Below, one piece after another: positions 55,005-63,983 of a stretch of 64,000 bases of DNA. Under the pieces are notes generated by a model that searched no databases, was not told the DNA's origin, and was given only the letters and a program-made list of their open reading frames with translations. The stretch is from Panacagrimonas perspica. Its GTDB lineage: Bacteria; Pseudomonadota; Gammaproteobacteria; Nevskiales; Nevskiaceae. Positions within the stretch are counted from its first letter, which is position 1, and the number at the start of each line of letters is the position of its first letter. The translations under genes and the position numbers were made by a program. The stretch is taken from NCBI RefSeq assembly GCF_004364935.1, contig NZ_SOBT01000011.1:310001-374000 (forward strand). Reading direction: 5' to 3'.

Positions 55005-55799
55005 CTAGGGCGTGACCGGATCCGGGTAGCGATAGGCCTGCGGCCGCGACAGCGCGGCGTCGCCGCTGCGGTCGAGCACGAGGCTTGAGGACTCGGCGGC
55101 CGCCACCTGCAACACCGCGCTGGCCGTGAAGCCCGCGGCGTCGGCGACGGCATCGACGATGTCACCCACCGCCTGCCCGTCCCCGGCGGAATCGCGGATC
55201 GCGGTTCCGGGTGCGGGTACGGCGCCCTTTCCACTGACGCGGAACAGCCGCTTCTTGAGATTGCCCAGGTAGTGCAGACGCGCGACCACTTCCTGGCCCG
55301 TGTAGCAGCCCTTGGTGAAGCTGATGCCGCCGATCAGGTCGAGATTCGCCATCTGCGCGACCCAGCGGTCCTGGGTCTCCGGATACACCACGGGCACGCC
55401 GGCCTCGATCAGCTCGGCGCGATCGCGCGCGTCGGCGTGCTCGTCGGTCTCAGCAGGATCGGGCAGCACGAGGCTGACCTTCGATCGAAGCACGAACATT
55501 CGCAGGCGTCTGGCTACGGGCTCGACCAGGCTGCGCGGCATCCGCAGATCGATCGCATCGGCGCTCCGGACCACGCGTATCACGGCCAGCATGCGGCCCT
55601 TGGGACTGTTGTACGAGGCCCAGCCCGCGCATTCGGGCTTCACCGCGGCGACATCGGCGCTTAGCTGGCCCTGCAGGAAAATTTCGGCGTCTGCGCCGGA
55701 CACGCGCACCGAGGCCCAGGAATCGAGCGCAAAACCAGCCTCCGCCGCGGATCGCGTCGTTAGCGGATGTGGCTCGGAAAGGGAATACGGATCGGTCAT
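55005..55799 (-). CDS. ygfZ: Folate-dependent Fe-S cluster repair/tRNA-modifying protein YgfZ
   Basis: 264 aa. The YgfZ/GcvT signature KGCYTGQEVVARLHYLG is complete, including the functional Cys. It supports repair or assembly of Fe-S proteins. ATG 55799 is chosen (MTDPYSL); ATG 55817 in frame is an alternative. Convergent with the epimerase gene and divergent from the SdhAF4-like gene just before the SDH operon, a fitting context given SdhB is an Fe-S protein. Confidence 0.92.
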   Translation of the reverse strand: MTDPYSLSEPHPLTTRSAAEAGFALDSWASVRVSGADAEIFLQGQLSADVAAVKPECAGWASYNSPKGRMLAVIRVVRSADAIDLRMPRSLVEPVARRLRMFVLRSKVSLVLPDPAETDEHADARDRAELIEAGVPVVYPETQDRWVAQMANLDLIGGISFTKGCYTGQEVVARLHYLGNLKKRLFRVSGKGAVPAPGTAIRDSAGDGQAVGDIVDAVADAAGFTASAVLQVAAAESSSLVLDRSGDAALSRPQAYRYPDPVTP

Positions 55800-55867
55800 T
55801 CGTTGCGAGCGCGGCATCGGGTTTGCGAAAATACCAAGGTCCCGAGCCCAGTGTGCCCCGGCCGTCC

Positions 55868-56110
55868 ATGAATGATCGCGTCGATCCCGTCGTCCGCAGC
55901 TTCAGACCGAAGCAGGACGATGTTGTTCCGCTCGCGGAATTTCTTGCGAATGCCCGGTTCACGCCAGAGCACTCGACGCCGGCACCGAAGCTGGCACCTG
56001 TAGCGACGCAGGCTCCAGGCGTCGTCCCGGAAATCGGCGGCCGCAGAAGCGGCCTGGATCCGACCCGCTACGGCGACTGGGAAAAGGACGGCCGCTGCAT
56101 CGATTTTTAA
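55868..56110 (+). CDS. SdhAF4-like protein (DUF1674)
   Basis: 80 aa. The C-terminus GLDPTRYGDWEKDGRCIDF is the signature of the DUF1674/SDHAF4 family, whose mitochondrial and bacterial members assist flavinylated SdhA before it joins SdhB. N-terminal half disordered, Pro-rich. It lies 44 bp before sdhC and is probably the first gene of the SDH operon. ATG 55868 is taken because an earlier in-frame start (55769) would overlap ygfZ. Confidence 0.85.
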   Translation: MNDRVDPVVRSFRPKQDDVVPLAEFLANARFTPEHSTPAPKLAPVATQAPGVVPEIGGRRSGLDPTRYGDWEKDGRCIDF

Positions 56111-56154
56111 CCCACGTAGTCCGCGGCGCCTCGTCGCGGATCTTGAAGGTAACC

Positions 56155-56562
56155 ATGTCCACACCCAAACCGTCGTCGGGTCCGAACCGGCCGCTGTCGC
56201 CGTTCATGATCGGGCCGTACTACAAGCCCCAGTTGACGTCGATGCTGTCGATCACGCATCGCGTCACGGGCATGGCCCTGAGCTTCGGCACGCTGCTGCT
56301 GGCCGGCTGGCTGATCGCGCTGTCGAACGGCCCGGACGCGTACCACGCGTACTCGAAACACGTGATGGCCTGGTACGGGCAGATCCTGCTGCTCGGCTGG
56401 AGCTGGGCGCTGCTCTATCACCTGTGCAACGGCATCCGGCACCTGTTCTGGGACGTGGGCAAGGGCTTCTCCCTGCCGGCGGCTTACCGGAGCGGCTATG
56501 CCGTCGTCGCCATTTCGGGTGTCCTGACCGTCGCGGTCTGGGCCCTGGCCTACCTGACCTGA
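56155..56562 (+). CDS. sdhC: Succinate dehydrogenase cytochrome b556 subunit
   Basis: 135 aa with three membrane helices. The family signature SITHRVTGMALSFG holds quinone-site residues, and LYHLCNGIRHLFWD holds the haem-ligand His. ATG 56155 follows a gaaggt-type ribosome-binding site. First of sdhCDAB; sdhD starts 15 bp later. Confidence 0.96.
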   Translation: MSTPKPSSGPNRPLSPFMIGPYYKPQLTSMLSITHRVTGMALSFGTLLLAGWLIALSNGPDAYHAYSKHVMAWYGQILLLGWSWALLYHLCNGIRHLFWDVGKGFSLPAAYRSGYAVVAISGVLTVAVWALAYLT

Positions 56563-56577
56563 GCTGAGGAGTTCGCC

Positions 56578-56955
56578 ATGAGTCTTCGTTCTCCTCTGGG
56601 CCACGCGCGTGGCCTGGGTTCCGCCAAGGACGGCACGCACCACTTCTGGGTGCAGCGCGTGTCCGCCATCGCCCTGGTCCCGCTGACGCTGTGGTTCGTG
56701 TTCAGCGTCGCCAGGCTGCACGGCGCCAGCTTCGAGCAGGTGCACTGGTGGGTCAGCTATCCCGCCGTCGCCGTGACGCTGGTGCTGTTCATCGCAACGG
56801 CGCTGTACCACTCCATGCTCGGCGTGCAGGTGGTCATCGAGGACTACGTGGGAGGCGAAGGCATGAAGCTGACCGCCCTGCTGCTCTCGAAGTTCTTCCA
56901 CGTCGCCGTTGCCGTCGCCGCGATCTTCGCGGTGCTGAAAGTCGCGCTGAGCTGA
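56578..56955 (+). CDS. sdhD: Succinate dehydrogenase membrane anchor
   Basis: 125 aa with three membrane helices. [19 protein letters not shown] starts the first helix, and [17 protein letters not shown] contains the second haem-ligand His and the Asp-Tyr pair near the quinone site. With SdhC it anchors SdhAB. sdhA begins 5 bp after the stop. Confidence 0.95.
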   Translation: MSLRSPLGHARGLGSAKDGTHHFWVQRVSAIALVPLTLWFVFSVARLHGASFEQVHWWVSYPAVAVTLVLFIATALYHSMLGVQVVIEDYVGGEGMKLTALLLSKFFHVAVAVAAIFAVLKVALS

Positions 56956-56960
56956 TCGAC

Positions 56961-58763
56961 ATGACCGCTTCCACTTCCTACGAAATCGTTCACCACGAAT
57001 ACGACGTGGTCGTCGTCGGCGCCGGCGGTTCCGGCCTGCGCGCGACGCTGGGCCTGGCCGAATCCGGCCTGAAGACGGCCAACATCACCAAGGTGTTCCC
57101 CACGCGCTCGCACACCGTTGCGGCGCAGGGCGGCATCTCGGCGGCCCTGTCCAACATGGGCAAGGACGACTGGCGCTGGCACTTCTTCGACACCGTCAAG
57201 GGTTCCGACTGGCTCGGCGACCAGGACGCCATCCAGTACATGACGCGCGAGGCCATCCCCGCGATCATCGAGCTCGAGCACTACGGCCTGCCGTTCTCGC
57301 GCACGCCCGAAGGCAAGATCTACCAGCGCCCGTTCGGCGGCATGACCACCGAATACGGCGCGGGCCCGCCGGCACAGCGCACCTGCGCCGCCGCCGACCG
57401 CACCGGTCACGCGATGCTGCACACGCTTTATCAGCAGTCGCTGAAGTGCAAGGCGCAGTTCTTCATCGAGTACTTCGCGCTCGATCTGCTGATGGATGCC
57501 GACGGCGCCTGCCGTGGTGTCATGGCCTGGGACCTGTCGACCGGCAAGCTGCACCGCTTCCGCGCGCAGATGGTGATCCTCGCCACCGGCGGCTACGGTC
57601 GCGCGTATTTCTCGGCGACCTCGGCGCACACCTGCACCGGCGACGGCAACGCGATGGTGCTGCGTGCCGGCCTGCCGCTGCAGGACATGGAATTCGTGCA
57701 GTTCCATCCGACCGGCATCTACGGCTCGGGCTGCCTGATCACCGAAGGTGCGCGTGGTGAAGGTGGATACCTGACGAACAAGAACGGCGAGCGCTTCATG
57801 GAGCGCTATGCCCCGAGCGTGAAGGACCTGGCGCCGCGCGACATGGTGAGCCGCTCGATGGCCACCGAGATCCGCGAAGGCCGCGGCGTCGGCGCCGAGG
57901 CCGATCACATCCACCTGCATCTCGAGCATCTGGATCCGGCGCTGCTGCACGCGCGCCTGCCCGGCATCTCCGAGAGCGCGAAGATCTTCGCGGGCGTGGA
58001 CGTCACGCGCGAGCCGATCCCGGTGGTGCCGACCGTGCACTACAACATGGGCGGCATCCCGACGCTGTTCACCGGCGAAGTCGTGACGCTCAAGAACGGC
58101 CAGCCCGACACCGTCGTGCCGGGCCTGATGGCGGTGGGCGAGGCGGCCTGCGTGTCGGTGCACGGTGCCAATCGCCTGGGCTCGAACTCGCTGCTCGACC
58201 TCGTGGTGTTCGGCCGCGCCGCGGCGATCCAGTCGGCCAAGCTGGTCAAGCCCAGCGAGCCGCACAAGCCGATTCCGAGTGCCTCCGAGGACGCCTGCAT
58301 CGCACGCCTCGACAAGCTGCGCAACGCCAAGGGCAAGACGCTCACGGCGAACCTGCGCCTCGACATGCAGAAGACCATGCAGAAGCACTGCGCGGTGTTC
58401 CGCGACGGCCCGACGATGCAGGAAGGCGTGGCGAAGCTGAAGACGATCGTCGAGGTTTTCTCCAACGACCTGTCGGTGGTCGATCGCTCGCTGGTGTGGA
58501 ACTCCGATCTGGTCGAAGCGCTGGAGCTGGACAACCTGCTGGGACAGGCGCTGGTCACCATCGTCTGCGCCGAGAACCGCAAGGAATCGCGCGGCGCGCA
58601 CGCCCGCGACGACATCAAGGACCGCGACGACCACGAGTGGCAGAAGCACACGCTCGCGTGGCGCGAGTCCGACACCGGCGTGAAGATCGACTATCGCCCG
58701 GTGCACATGAACACGCTGGACTCGGACGTGGACGTGATCCCGCCCAAGAAGCGCGTGTACTAA
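56961..58763 (+). CDS. sdhA: Succinate dehydrogenase flavoprotein subunit
   Basis: 600 aa. FAD Rossmann motif [12 protein letters not shown] near residues 18-29. Covalent FAD attachment at His51 in [12 protein letters not shown]. Active-site residues in [15 protein letters not shown] and [12 protein letters not shown]. Complete and of usual length. ATG 56961 is the first start after sdhD; the frame open farther upstream overlaps sdhD. Confidence 0.97.
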   Translation: MTASTSYEIVHHEYDVVVVGAGGSGLRATLGLAESGLKTANITKVFPTRSHTVAAQGGISAALSNMGKDDWRWHFFDTVKGSDWLGDQDAIQYMTREAIPAIIELEHYGLPFSRTPEGKIYQRPFGGMTTEYGAGPPAQRTCAAADRTGHAMLHTLYQQSLKCKAQFFIEYFALDLLMDADGACRGVMAWDLSTGKLHRFRAQMVILATGGYGRAYFSATSAHTCTGDGNAMVLRAGLPLQDMEFVQFHPTGIYGSGCLITEGARGEGGYLTNKNGERFMERYAPSVKDLAPRDMVSRSMATEIREGRGVGAEADHIHLHLEHLDPALLHARLPGISESAKIFAGVDVTREPIPVVPTVHYNMGGIPTLFTGEVVTLKNGQPDTVVPGLMAVGEAACVSVHGANRLGSNSLLDLVVFGRAAAIQSAKLVKPSEPHKPIPSASEDACIARLDKLRNAKGKTLTANLRLDMQKTMQKHCAVFRDGPTMQEGVAKLKTIVEVFSNDLSVVDRSLVWNSDLVEALELDNLLGQALVTIVCAENRKESRGAHARDDIKDRDDHEWQKHTLAWRESDTGVKIDYRPVHMNTLDSDVDVIPPKKRVY

Positions 58764-58807
58764 TCAAAGCAAGCAAGCGCGACCTACGCGGATAGCCGAG
58801 CAAGCCC

Positions 58808-59593
58808 ATGGCCCAGTTCACCCTTCCCAAGAATTCCACGATCAACCAGTCGGCCGGCCGGAAGTATCCGGCCGCCGCGGGTGCCAAGAAGGTGCAGACC
58901 TTCAAGGTGTACCGCTACGACCCGGACACCGGCGAGAACCCTCGCGTCGACAGCTACGAAGTCGACATGTCGCAGTGCGGGCCGATGGTTCTCGACGCGC
59001 TGATCAAGATCAAGAACGAGATCGATCCGACGCTCACGTTCCGCCGCTCCTGCCGCGAAGGCATCTGCGGTTCGTGCGCGATGAACATCGACGGCACCAA
59101 CACGCTGGCCTGCATCAAGGGCTGCGACGAGGTGAAGGGCGACGTCAAGATCTACCCGCTGCCGCACATGCCGGTGGTGAAGGATCTGGTGCCGGACATG
59201 ACGCACTTCTACGCGCAGCTCGCGAGCGTCGAGCCCTGGCTCAAGACCGATTCGCCGGCGCCGACGCGCGAGCGTCTGCAGAGCGAGGAAGACCGCGCGA
59301 AGCTCGACGGTCTGTACGAGTGCATCCTGTGCGCCTGCTGTTCGACGAGCTGCCCGAGCTACTGGTGGAACGGCGATCGCTACCTGGGCCCGGCGATCCT
59401 GCTGCAGGCCTATCGCTACATCATCGACTCGCGTGACGAAGCCACCGGCGAGCGTCTCGACCAGCTCGAGGATCCGTTCAAGCTGTATCGCTGCCACACG
59501 ATCATGAACTGCACGAAGACCTGCCCGAAGGGTCTGAACCCGGCGAAGGCGATCGCCGAGACCAAGAAGATGCTGGTCGAACGCCGGACCTGA
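58808..59593 (+). CDS. sdhB: Succinate dehydrogenase iron-sulfur subunit
   Basis: 261 aa. The [2Fe-2S] ligands are in CREGICGSC and a following Cys (NTLAC). The [4Fe-4S] and [3Fe-4S] ligands are in [15 protein letters not shown] and [17 protein letters not shown]. Electrons pass from SdhA FAD to quinone. Last gene of the operon before an intrinsic terminator. Confidence 0.97.
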   Translation: MAQFTLPKNSTINQSAGRKYPAAAGAKKVQTFKVYRYDPDTGENPRVDSYEVDMSQCGPMVLDALIKIKNEIDPTLTFRRSCREGICGSCAMNIDGTNTLACIKGCDEVKGDVKIYPLPHMPVVKDLVPDMTHFYAQLASVEPWLKTDSPAPTRERLQSEEDRAKLDGLYECILCACCSTSCPSYWWNGDRYLGPAILLQAYRYIIDSRDEATGERLDQLEDPFKLYRCHTIMNCTKTCPKGLNPAKAIAETKKMLVERRT

Positions 59594-59616
59594 TACCGCG
59601 CGTTCATCGGTTCAAG

Positions 59617-59647
59617 AAAAGGCCCCGCATGCGGGGCCTTTTCACTT
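59617..59647 (+). terminator. Intrinsic terminator of the SDH operon
   Basis: AAAAGGCCCCGC-ATGC-GGGGCCTTTT: a 10-bp GC-rich stem with a tight loop, flanked by A and T runs, then cactttt. It begins 23 bp after the sdhB stop. The symmetrical A/T flanks could let it work on both strands. Confidence 0.9.
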
Positions 59648-59679
59648 TTCCTCGAAGAACTCGATCGGACTCGTGCGCC

Positions 59680-59765
59680 CCTAGCCCGGACGAAGTCCAG
59701 GGCTGTTCCCCGTCCTTCCTTCCGGCGTCCTATGGAACGCGACCCCGGACTTCGTCCGGGCTACG
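59680..59765. repeat. REP palindrome, ACGAAGT-stem class
   Basis: Left arm CTAGCCCGGACGAAGTCCAG (one head base and one stem base changed) and a perfect right arm CCCGGACTTCGTCCGGGCTACG. The CTA of its right end (59761-59763) is the stop codon, TAG on the - strand, of the next gene, so the element overlaps and closes that coding region. Confidence 0.85.
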
Positions 59766-60669
59766 CAGGCTTTGCGGCGACGCCCAGCATCTGCGCCATC
59801 CGCTCGTGGTCGATCTTCAGCACGTCGCCATCCGCCGCCTCGAAGCGCCGCCACGCGACCTGGATCGGATCCTGCGCGGTCGTCGCGATCGGATGCTTGC
59901 GCGGATCGTAGTTGCGGCGAAATACCGGCAGTGCGGCGTGCAGCAGTCGCAGCAGCATGTGCACGCAGAACCAGAGCTTTGCGGCGCCCTTGAACGGATT
60001 GCGCAGCCAGCCTTCGACTTTCGCCATGTGCGGATAGGTCTTCAGCGTCTGCACCGCGATGTGCGTGAGCGCATGCAGGATCGTCCACTTCCGGTACCAC
60101 TCGTGCTGGCCGTAGAGCTGCTTGTACACGTCGAACGCGACCGCGCCGTGTTCGATCTCCTCGACCTGGTGCCACATCCACATGGCTTTGAGCGTGGGAT
60201 CCGAATCCGCGAACCAGCGCTCGTAGTTCTTCAGGATGATGATGCCGGCCAGGAATGTGAAGGTCTCGTAGCCCGCGGTGAATCCGACGAGCTGCTTGAG
60301 TGAATCCTTCTCCGCGCGATCGGCGAAATCCTTCGCGGCCTCGGCGTCGTGCCGTCCGACTTTCGGATAGCGGCGCGCGAGTGCCGCGTTGAAGAGCAGG
60401 AAGTTCTTCGCGTGGTGCGCTTCCTGTCCGATGATCGCGGTCATGTCGCGACGTAGCTTCGGATCGGTGATGTGCTCGCGGGCCGCGCGCATCGCCTTGA
60501 TCAGGTAGCGCTCGAAGTGCGGGATGTGCAGCGCGAGTGCGTTGATGAACACCGCGAACTCGGGGCAGGTGCGGCTCCAGACGACGCCTTCGCCCTCCGC
60601 CGAGCCCAGGTCGAACGTGAGCGGGCGGACCGGAAAATCGTCCATCGGATGCGATGCGAGCTTGCGCAT
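59761..60669 (-). CDS. Ferritin-like predicted metal-dependent hydrolase (PF10118-type)
   Basis: 302 aa. Helical, with two E-x-x-H motifs of a diiron fold: GQEAHHAKNF near residues 82-91 and HQVEEIEHGAVAF near 165-177. Proteins of this group are predicted metal-dependent hydrolases of unknown substrate. ATG 60669 has ggagat upstream. Its stop codon TAG lies within the REP element, so the last residues (AAKPA) border the insertion and the natural C-terminus may have been altered. Confidence 0.85.
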   Translation of the reverse strand: MRKLASHPMDDFPVRPLTFDLGSAEGEGVVWSRTCPEFAVFINALALHIPHFERYLIKAMRAAREHITDPKLRRDMTAIIGQEAHHAKNFLLFNAALARRYPKVGRHDAEAAKDFADRAEKDSLKQLVGFTAGYETFTFLAGIIILKNYERWFADSDPTLKAMWMWHQVEEIEHGAVAFDVYKQLYGQHEWYRKWTILHALTHIAVQTLKTYPHMAKVEGWLRNPFKGAAKLWFCVHMLLRLLHAALPVFRRNYDPRKHPIATTAQDPIQVAWRRFEAADGDVLKIDHERMAQMLGVAAKPA

Positions 60670-60822
60670 GAGAAATCTCCCCGCTGGCTGCACTCTGGGT
60701 GCGGGGGAGTATCTGCCGATCGGTATGGAAAAGCATCGCGACAGGGCGTGCCCCAGGGGGCTGTTCGTGACCGCGGGAGCGGGATATATCGACGGCTGAC
60801 CGATCGGAACAGGAGATCGCCC

Positions 60823-61212
60823 GTGGCCGTGCAGCTCAATCACACCATCGTCTGGTGCCGCGACCAGAAGATCTCGGCTGACTTCCTGAGCGAGATGCTT
60901 GGCCTGCCGCCGCCGCGGCGTTTCATGCATTTCCTCGTCGTCGATCTCTCCAACCGCGTGTCGATGGACTACTACGAGACTGGCAAGGCGCCGTCACCGC
61001 AGCACTACGCCTTCCTCGTCAGTGATGCGGAGTTCGACGCGAGCTTTCGGCGCATCCGCGATCGCAGGCTCGAGTTCTGGGCCGATCCGGCGCGCACGAA
61101 GCCCGGCGAGATCAACCATCACTTCAGCGGACGTGGTGTCTACTTCCGCGACCCGGATGATCACCTGATGGAGCTCATCACGAAGCCGTACGGCGATCCG
61201 AAGGACCTCTGA
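60823..61212 (+). CDS. VOC-family (glyoxalase-like) protein
   Basis: 129 aa. Vicinal-oxygen-chelate fold: MAVQLNHTIVWCRD starts the first beta-alpha-beta-beta-beta unit, with the metal-type His7. GVYFRDPDDHLMELIT ends the second, with the conserved Glu. GTG 60823 follows a good caggaga sequence. The substrate is unknown. Divergent from the diiron protein gene. Confidence 0.88.
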   Translation: MAVQLNHTIVWCRDQKISADFLSEMLGLPPPRRFMHFLVVDLSNRVSMDYYETGKAPSPQHYAFLVSDAEFDASFRRIRDRRLEFWADPARTKPGEINHHFSGRGVYFRDPDDHLMELITKPYGDPKDL

Positions 61213-61213
61213 C

Positions 61214-61286
61214 CGTAGCCCGGGTGCAACCCGGGGTTTTTCTCGTCGGATGCGAGCCAGAAGCCCTGGGGTGCACCCGGGCTACG
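61214..61286. repeat. REP palindrome, GTGCAAC-stem variant
   Basis: CGTAGCCCGGGTGCAACCCG with right arm CTGGGGTGCACCCGGGCTACG. The stem is changed from GTGAAAC to GTGCAAC on the left and to GTGCAC on the right, leaving a small mismatch. It separates the VOC gene from the convergent membrane protein gene. Confidence 0.8.
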
Positions 61287-61302
61287 GGATGTCGGTCGCG
61301 TC

Positions 61303-61704
61303 TCAGCGAGCGGATGCAGGAGACGCGGACGCGCCGGCGCGGGGCCAGGCCAGCCACAGCATCAGGACCGCCGGCAGGATCACCAGCACGCAGTCCTGCA
61401 GGAAGAAATTCAGCGTGGTGCGGCCGGCCAGAAGATCCCAGACGTGCAGGAACGAATGCGCGATCTGCAGTACCGCGGCCGCGATCGCCGCTGCCGCGCC
61501 ACGCAGCGGGTCGAGCACGAACCAGATCAGCGCCCAGCTGCAGATGAGATAGGCCAGGCCGATGTCGCGCACGAAGTGCGGATTGAACGGCCCCGTTGGC
61601 GGCACGCTGGGCACCAGTTGGTACCAGGTGTCCGGCAGCAGCAGCATCGCCAGTCCATTGATGCCCAGGATCACGGCGACCGTCCAGGTCAGGGCTTTAC
61701 GCAA
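61303..61704 (-). CDS. Small four-helix membrane protein of unknown function
   Basis: 133 aa with about four hydrophobic helices (residues 4-24, 45-65, 72-95, 100-125). TTG 61704 is chosen as start because aaggaggag lies seven bases upstream and the residues before it are low-complexity and read into the previous gene. It lies 31 bp after the NYN gene in the same direction, so the two are probably co-transcribed. No family recognised. Confidence 0.75.
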   Translation of the reverse strand: MRKALTWTVAVILGINGLAMLLLPDTWYQLVPSVPPTGPFNPHFVRDIGLAYLICSWALIWFVLDPLRGAAAAIAAAVLQIAHSFLHVWDLLAGRTTLNFFLQDCVLVILPAVLMLWLAWPRAGASASPASAR

Positions 61705-61735
61705 GGGCCTCTCCTCCTTTTTTTCTATGTGTGTC

Positions 61736-62506
61736 TCATGAACTGTCGCGCGACGCCTTCTGCTTCTCGCGCACGTAGTGAGCGCTGAAGCCGCCGTCGG
61801 GACGTTTCCGATGTTCCACGTCGAACAGCCCGATCGCAATGACCAGGTCGCTCAACTTCCGGTACGACCAGGTTCGGGAGTCGAAATCGGGTGCCTGTTT
61901 CGAGATGTGCTGACCAACGGCGCCCAGGTGCGCCCAGCCGTCGTCGTCCGACTTGGCCTTGATGCCGTTTCGCAGCAGGCTCATCAGCCGGGTGTCGTTG
62001 CGCAGTTCCTTGACGCCCTTCTTCTTCGGGGCAGCCTGCTCGGTCGCTTCCTCGGCCGGGGCGAGCAGCTCGGTATAGATGAACTTGTCGCAGGCCGACA
62101 CGAAGGGCTTCGGCGTCTTCTGCTCGCCCAGGCCGTAGGCCGTCAGGCCGGCCTCGCGGATACGCACGGCGAGCCGCGTGAAATCCGAGTCGCTGGACAC
62201 GATGCAGAAGCCGTCGAAACGGTTCGTGTACAGCAGGTCCATCGCGTCGATGATCAGCGCGCTGTCCGTCGCGTTCTTGCCGGAGGTATTCGCGAACTGC
62301 TGGATCGGCTGGATCGCGTGCTCGGCCAGCACCTTCTTCCAGGAGGCGAGGTTGGGCTGCGTCCAGTCGCCGTAGATGCGCTTGACGCTGGCCGTCCCGT
62401 ATTTTGCGATTTCGGCGAACAGCGCCTCGGTCATCGGCGCCAGCTTGGTCGTGTTGTCGGCATCGATCAGCACGGCGAGCCGCGCGGTATGGGGGGTTGC
62501 GGACAT
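61736..62506 (-). CDS. NYN-domain (LabA-like) protein with LOTUS/OST-HTH-type C-terminus
   Basis: 256 aa. The N-terminal NYN/PIN-like nuclease fold (about residues 8-150) has acidic site residues in LAVLIDADN, the later Asp in KNATDSALIIDAMDLL and Asp-Ser-Asp in IVSSDSDFTRLA. The C-terminal about 85 residues (GWAHLGAVGQHI, DFDSRTWSYRKLSDLV) match the OST-HTH/LOTUS pattern, an RNA-binding module. The pairing is typical of bacterial NYN-LOTUS proteins; RNA cleavage is predicted. ATG 62506 has ggaga upstream. Divergent from sdhE. Confidence 0.9.
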   Translation of the reverse strand: MSATPHTARLAVLIDADNTTKLAPMTEALFAEIAKYGTASVKRIYGDWTQPNLASWKKVLAEHAIQPIQQFANTSGKNATDSALIIDAMDLLYTNRFDGFCIVSSDSDFTRLAVRIREAGLTAYGLGEQKTPKPFVSACDKFIYTELLAPAEEATEQAAPKKKGVKELRNDTRLMSLLRNGIKAKSDDDGWAHLGAVGQHISKQAPDFDSRTWSYRKLSDLVIAIGLFDVEHRKRPDGGFSAHYVREKQKASRDSS

Positions 62507-62594
62507 TCGATTCTCCCGTGGCCACCCCAGCCTAGCCGATGCGAACGCCGATCGGCGGGCTGCGCCGCCTGTCCGCATCGTCGACAATTACCGC

Positions 62595-62840
62595 ATGGAA
62601 GACGAACGAAGACTGCGCTGGTTGCTGCGTCGCGGCATGAAGGAACTCGACGTGATGGTCATGCGCTACCACGCGAGCCGCTATGCCGAGGCTCCGGCCG
62701 CGGAGCGCGCGGCGTTCGCGCAACTCCTGAAGACCGCCGAAGACCCGGATATCTGGTCCTGGACGATGGGCTATGTCGAGACGCCGGCGGAATACCGCGA
62801 GCTGATCGAGCAGTTGCGCATCTACCGGGAGGCGCCATGA
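62595..62840 (+). CDS. sdhE: SDH flavinylation/assembly factor SdhE
   Basis: 81 aa, the length of SdhE/CptB/DUF339 proteins. The conserved RRGMKELD segment (about residues 13-20), which contacts the flavoprotein, is complete, and DPDIWSWTMGY fits the C-terminal half. It promotes covalent FAD attachment to SdhA, here about 3.8 kb downstream of sdhA. The stop overlaps the ygfX start (ATGA). Confidence 0.93.
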   Translation: MEDERRLRWLLRRGMKELDVMVMRYHASRYAEAPAAERAAFAQLLKTAEDPDIWSWTMGYVETPAEYRELIEQLRIYREAP

Positions 62841-63289
62841 GTCTGGCGCTGGACGTGACACTCAAGCCCTCGGCGCGTGCCCATCAGCTGATGTTCTGGC
62901 TGCACGTGCTGCCGCTGGCGCTGTTGCCGATGGCGATGGAAACCGGTGCGTGGATGGTCGGCGTGGCCTTCGCCATCGGCCTGTCCTGGGTCCGGGTGCG
63001 CCGGCATGCGGCGTTCGGCTTCGGCCCGGCCGCCATCGTGCGCATCGCAGTGGATCCCGAGGGCCAGTGGTCGATCTGGAACCCGGCCGGGACGCGGCTC
63101 GACGTGAAGCTGCGGCACGACAGCGTGCTGTGGTCCGCGTTGCAGATCCTGAATTTCCGCGACGCCGACGGCCGACGGCGGACCCGCGTGCTGCTGGGAG
63201 ACGAGGCGGATCCCGATGCGCTGCGCCGGCTGCGCACGCAGCTTGCTGCCGGCGTGCAAGATCCCTCCGATTCGAAAGCCGCTCCATGA
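62837..63289 (+). CDS. YgfX/CptA-like membrane protein
   Basis: 150 aa. Two adjacent membrane helices (about residues 17-55) and a cytoplasmic domain with WSIWNPAG. In E. coli ygfX lies just after sdhE, and its product was proposed to act as a toxin affecting cell shape. The same sdhE-ygfX coupling is seen here by a 4-bp overlap. Sequence conservation is weak, so the call rests largely on topology and position. Confidence 0.75.
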   Translation: MSLALDVTLKPSARAHQLMFWLHVLPLALLPMAMETGAWMVGVAFAIGLSWVRVRRHAAFGFGPAAIVRIAVDPEGQWSIWNPAGTRLDVKLRHDSVLWSALQILNFRDADGRRRTRVLLGDEADPDALRRLRTQLAAGVQDPSDSKAAP

Positions 63290-63840
63290 AGAAGATGCTG
63301 CTGCTGGCCGTGACCATCCTGCTCGGAGGCTGTGCGATGTTCGCGTCGGCGCGTGAACCCATTCCGCTGGCTCCCCACGTCGAGCTGCCGCGTTTCATGG
63401 GCGACTGGTACGTGATCGGATTCATTCCGATCTTCCCCGAGCGCAATGCGCACAACCCGGTCGAGAGCTACCGGCTCGACGAGGACGGCACCATCGCAAC
63501 GACCTACCGCTACCGCGACGGCTCGTTCGACAAGAAGCTGACGAAGAACACGCCGAAGGGTTTCGTCGTGCCCGACACGAACAACGCGCTGTGGGGCATG
63601 CAGTTCCTGTGGCCGTTCAAGGGCGAATACCGCATCGCCCACGTGGAGCCGGATTACTCGGTGACGATCGTGGCGCGCAACAAGCGCGACTACGTGTGGC
63701 TGATGTCGCGACGGCCGGAGATGGACGACGATTCGTACTCGCGCTATCGCGGCATGATCGCGGCGATGGGCTACGACATGGCCGAGTTCAAGCGCGTGCC
63801 GCAGCAGTGGCCGGAGAAGGAGCCGCGGCCGCCGCTGTAG
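63286..63840 (+). CDS. blc: Outer-membrane lipocalin Blc
   Basis: 184 aa. Lipoprotein signal with lipobox LLGGC (Cys16). The first lipocalin motif is FMGDWYVIGFIP (G-x-W) and the later ones are YRIAHVEPDYSVTIVA and YVWLMSRRP. Binds lipids, probably at the outer membrane. It overlaps ygfX by 4 bp (ATGA). The C-terminus is somewhat longer than in E. coli Blc and Pro-rich. Confidence 0.93.
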   Translation: MKKMLLLAVTILLGGCAMFASAREPIPLAPHVELPRFMGDWYVIGFIPIFPERNAHNPVESYRLDEDGTIATTYRYRDGSFDKKLTKNTPKGFVVPDTNNALWGMQFLWPFKGEYRIAHVEPDYSVTIVARNKRDYVWLMSRRPEMDDDSYSRYRGMIAAMGYDMAEFKRVPQQWPEKEPRPPL

Positions 63841-63845
63841 CAGTC

Positions 63846-63915
63846 CGTAGCCCGGACGAAGTCCGGGACGGCGGACGCCGTGTAGGAAAAGCCCCCGGAC
63901 TTCGTCCGGGCTACG
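63846..63915. repeat. REP palindrome, ACGAAGT-stem class
   Basis: Complete element with CGTAGCCCGGACGAAGTCCG and its full complement, 5 bp after the lipocalin stop. Same class as the copies at 9217 and 59680. Confidence 0.88.
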
Positions 63916-63983
63916 CAATCCACACGGGCGACCGCGTCCGAAAACGGCCAGACCGCTGCGCCCCGCCGCGCCACAATAGCGGC

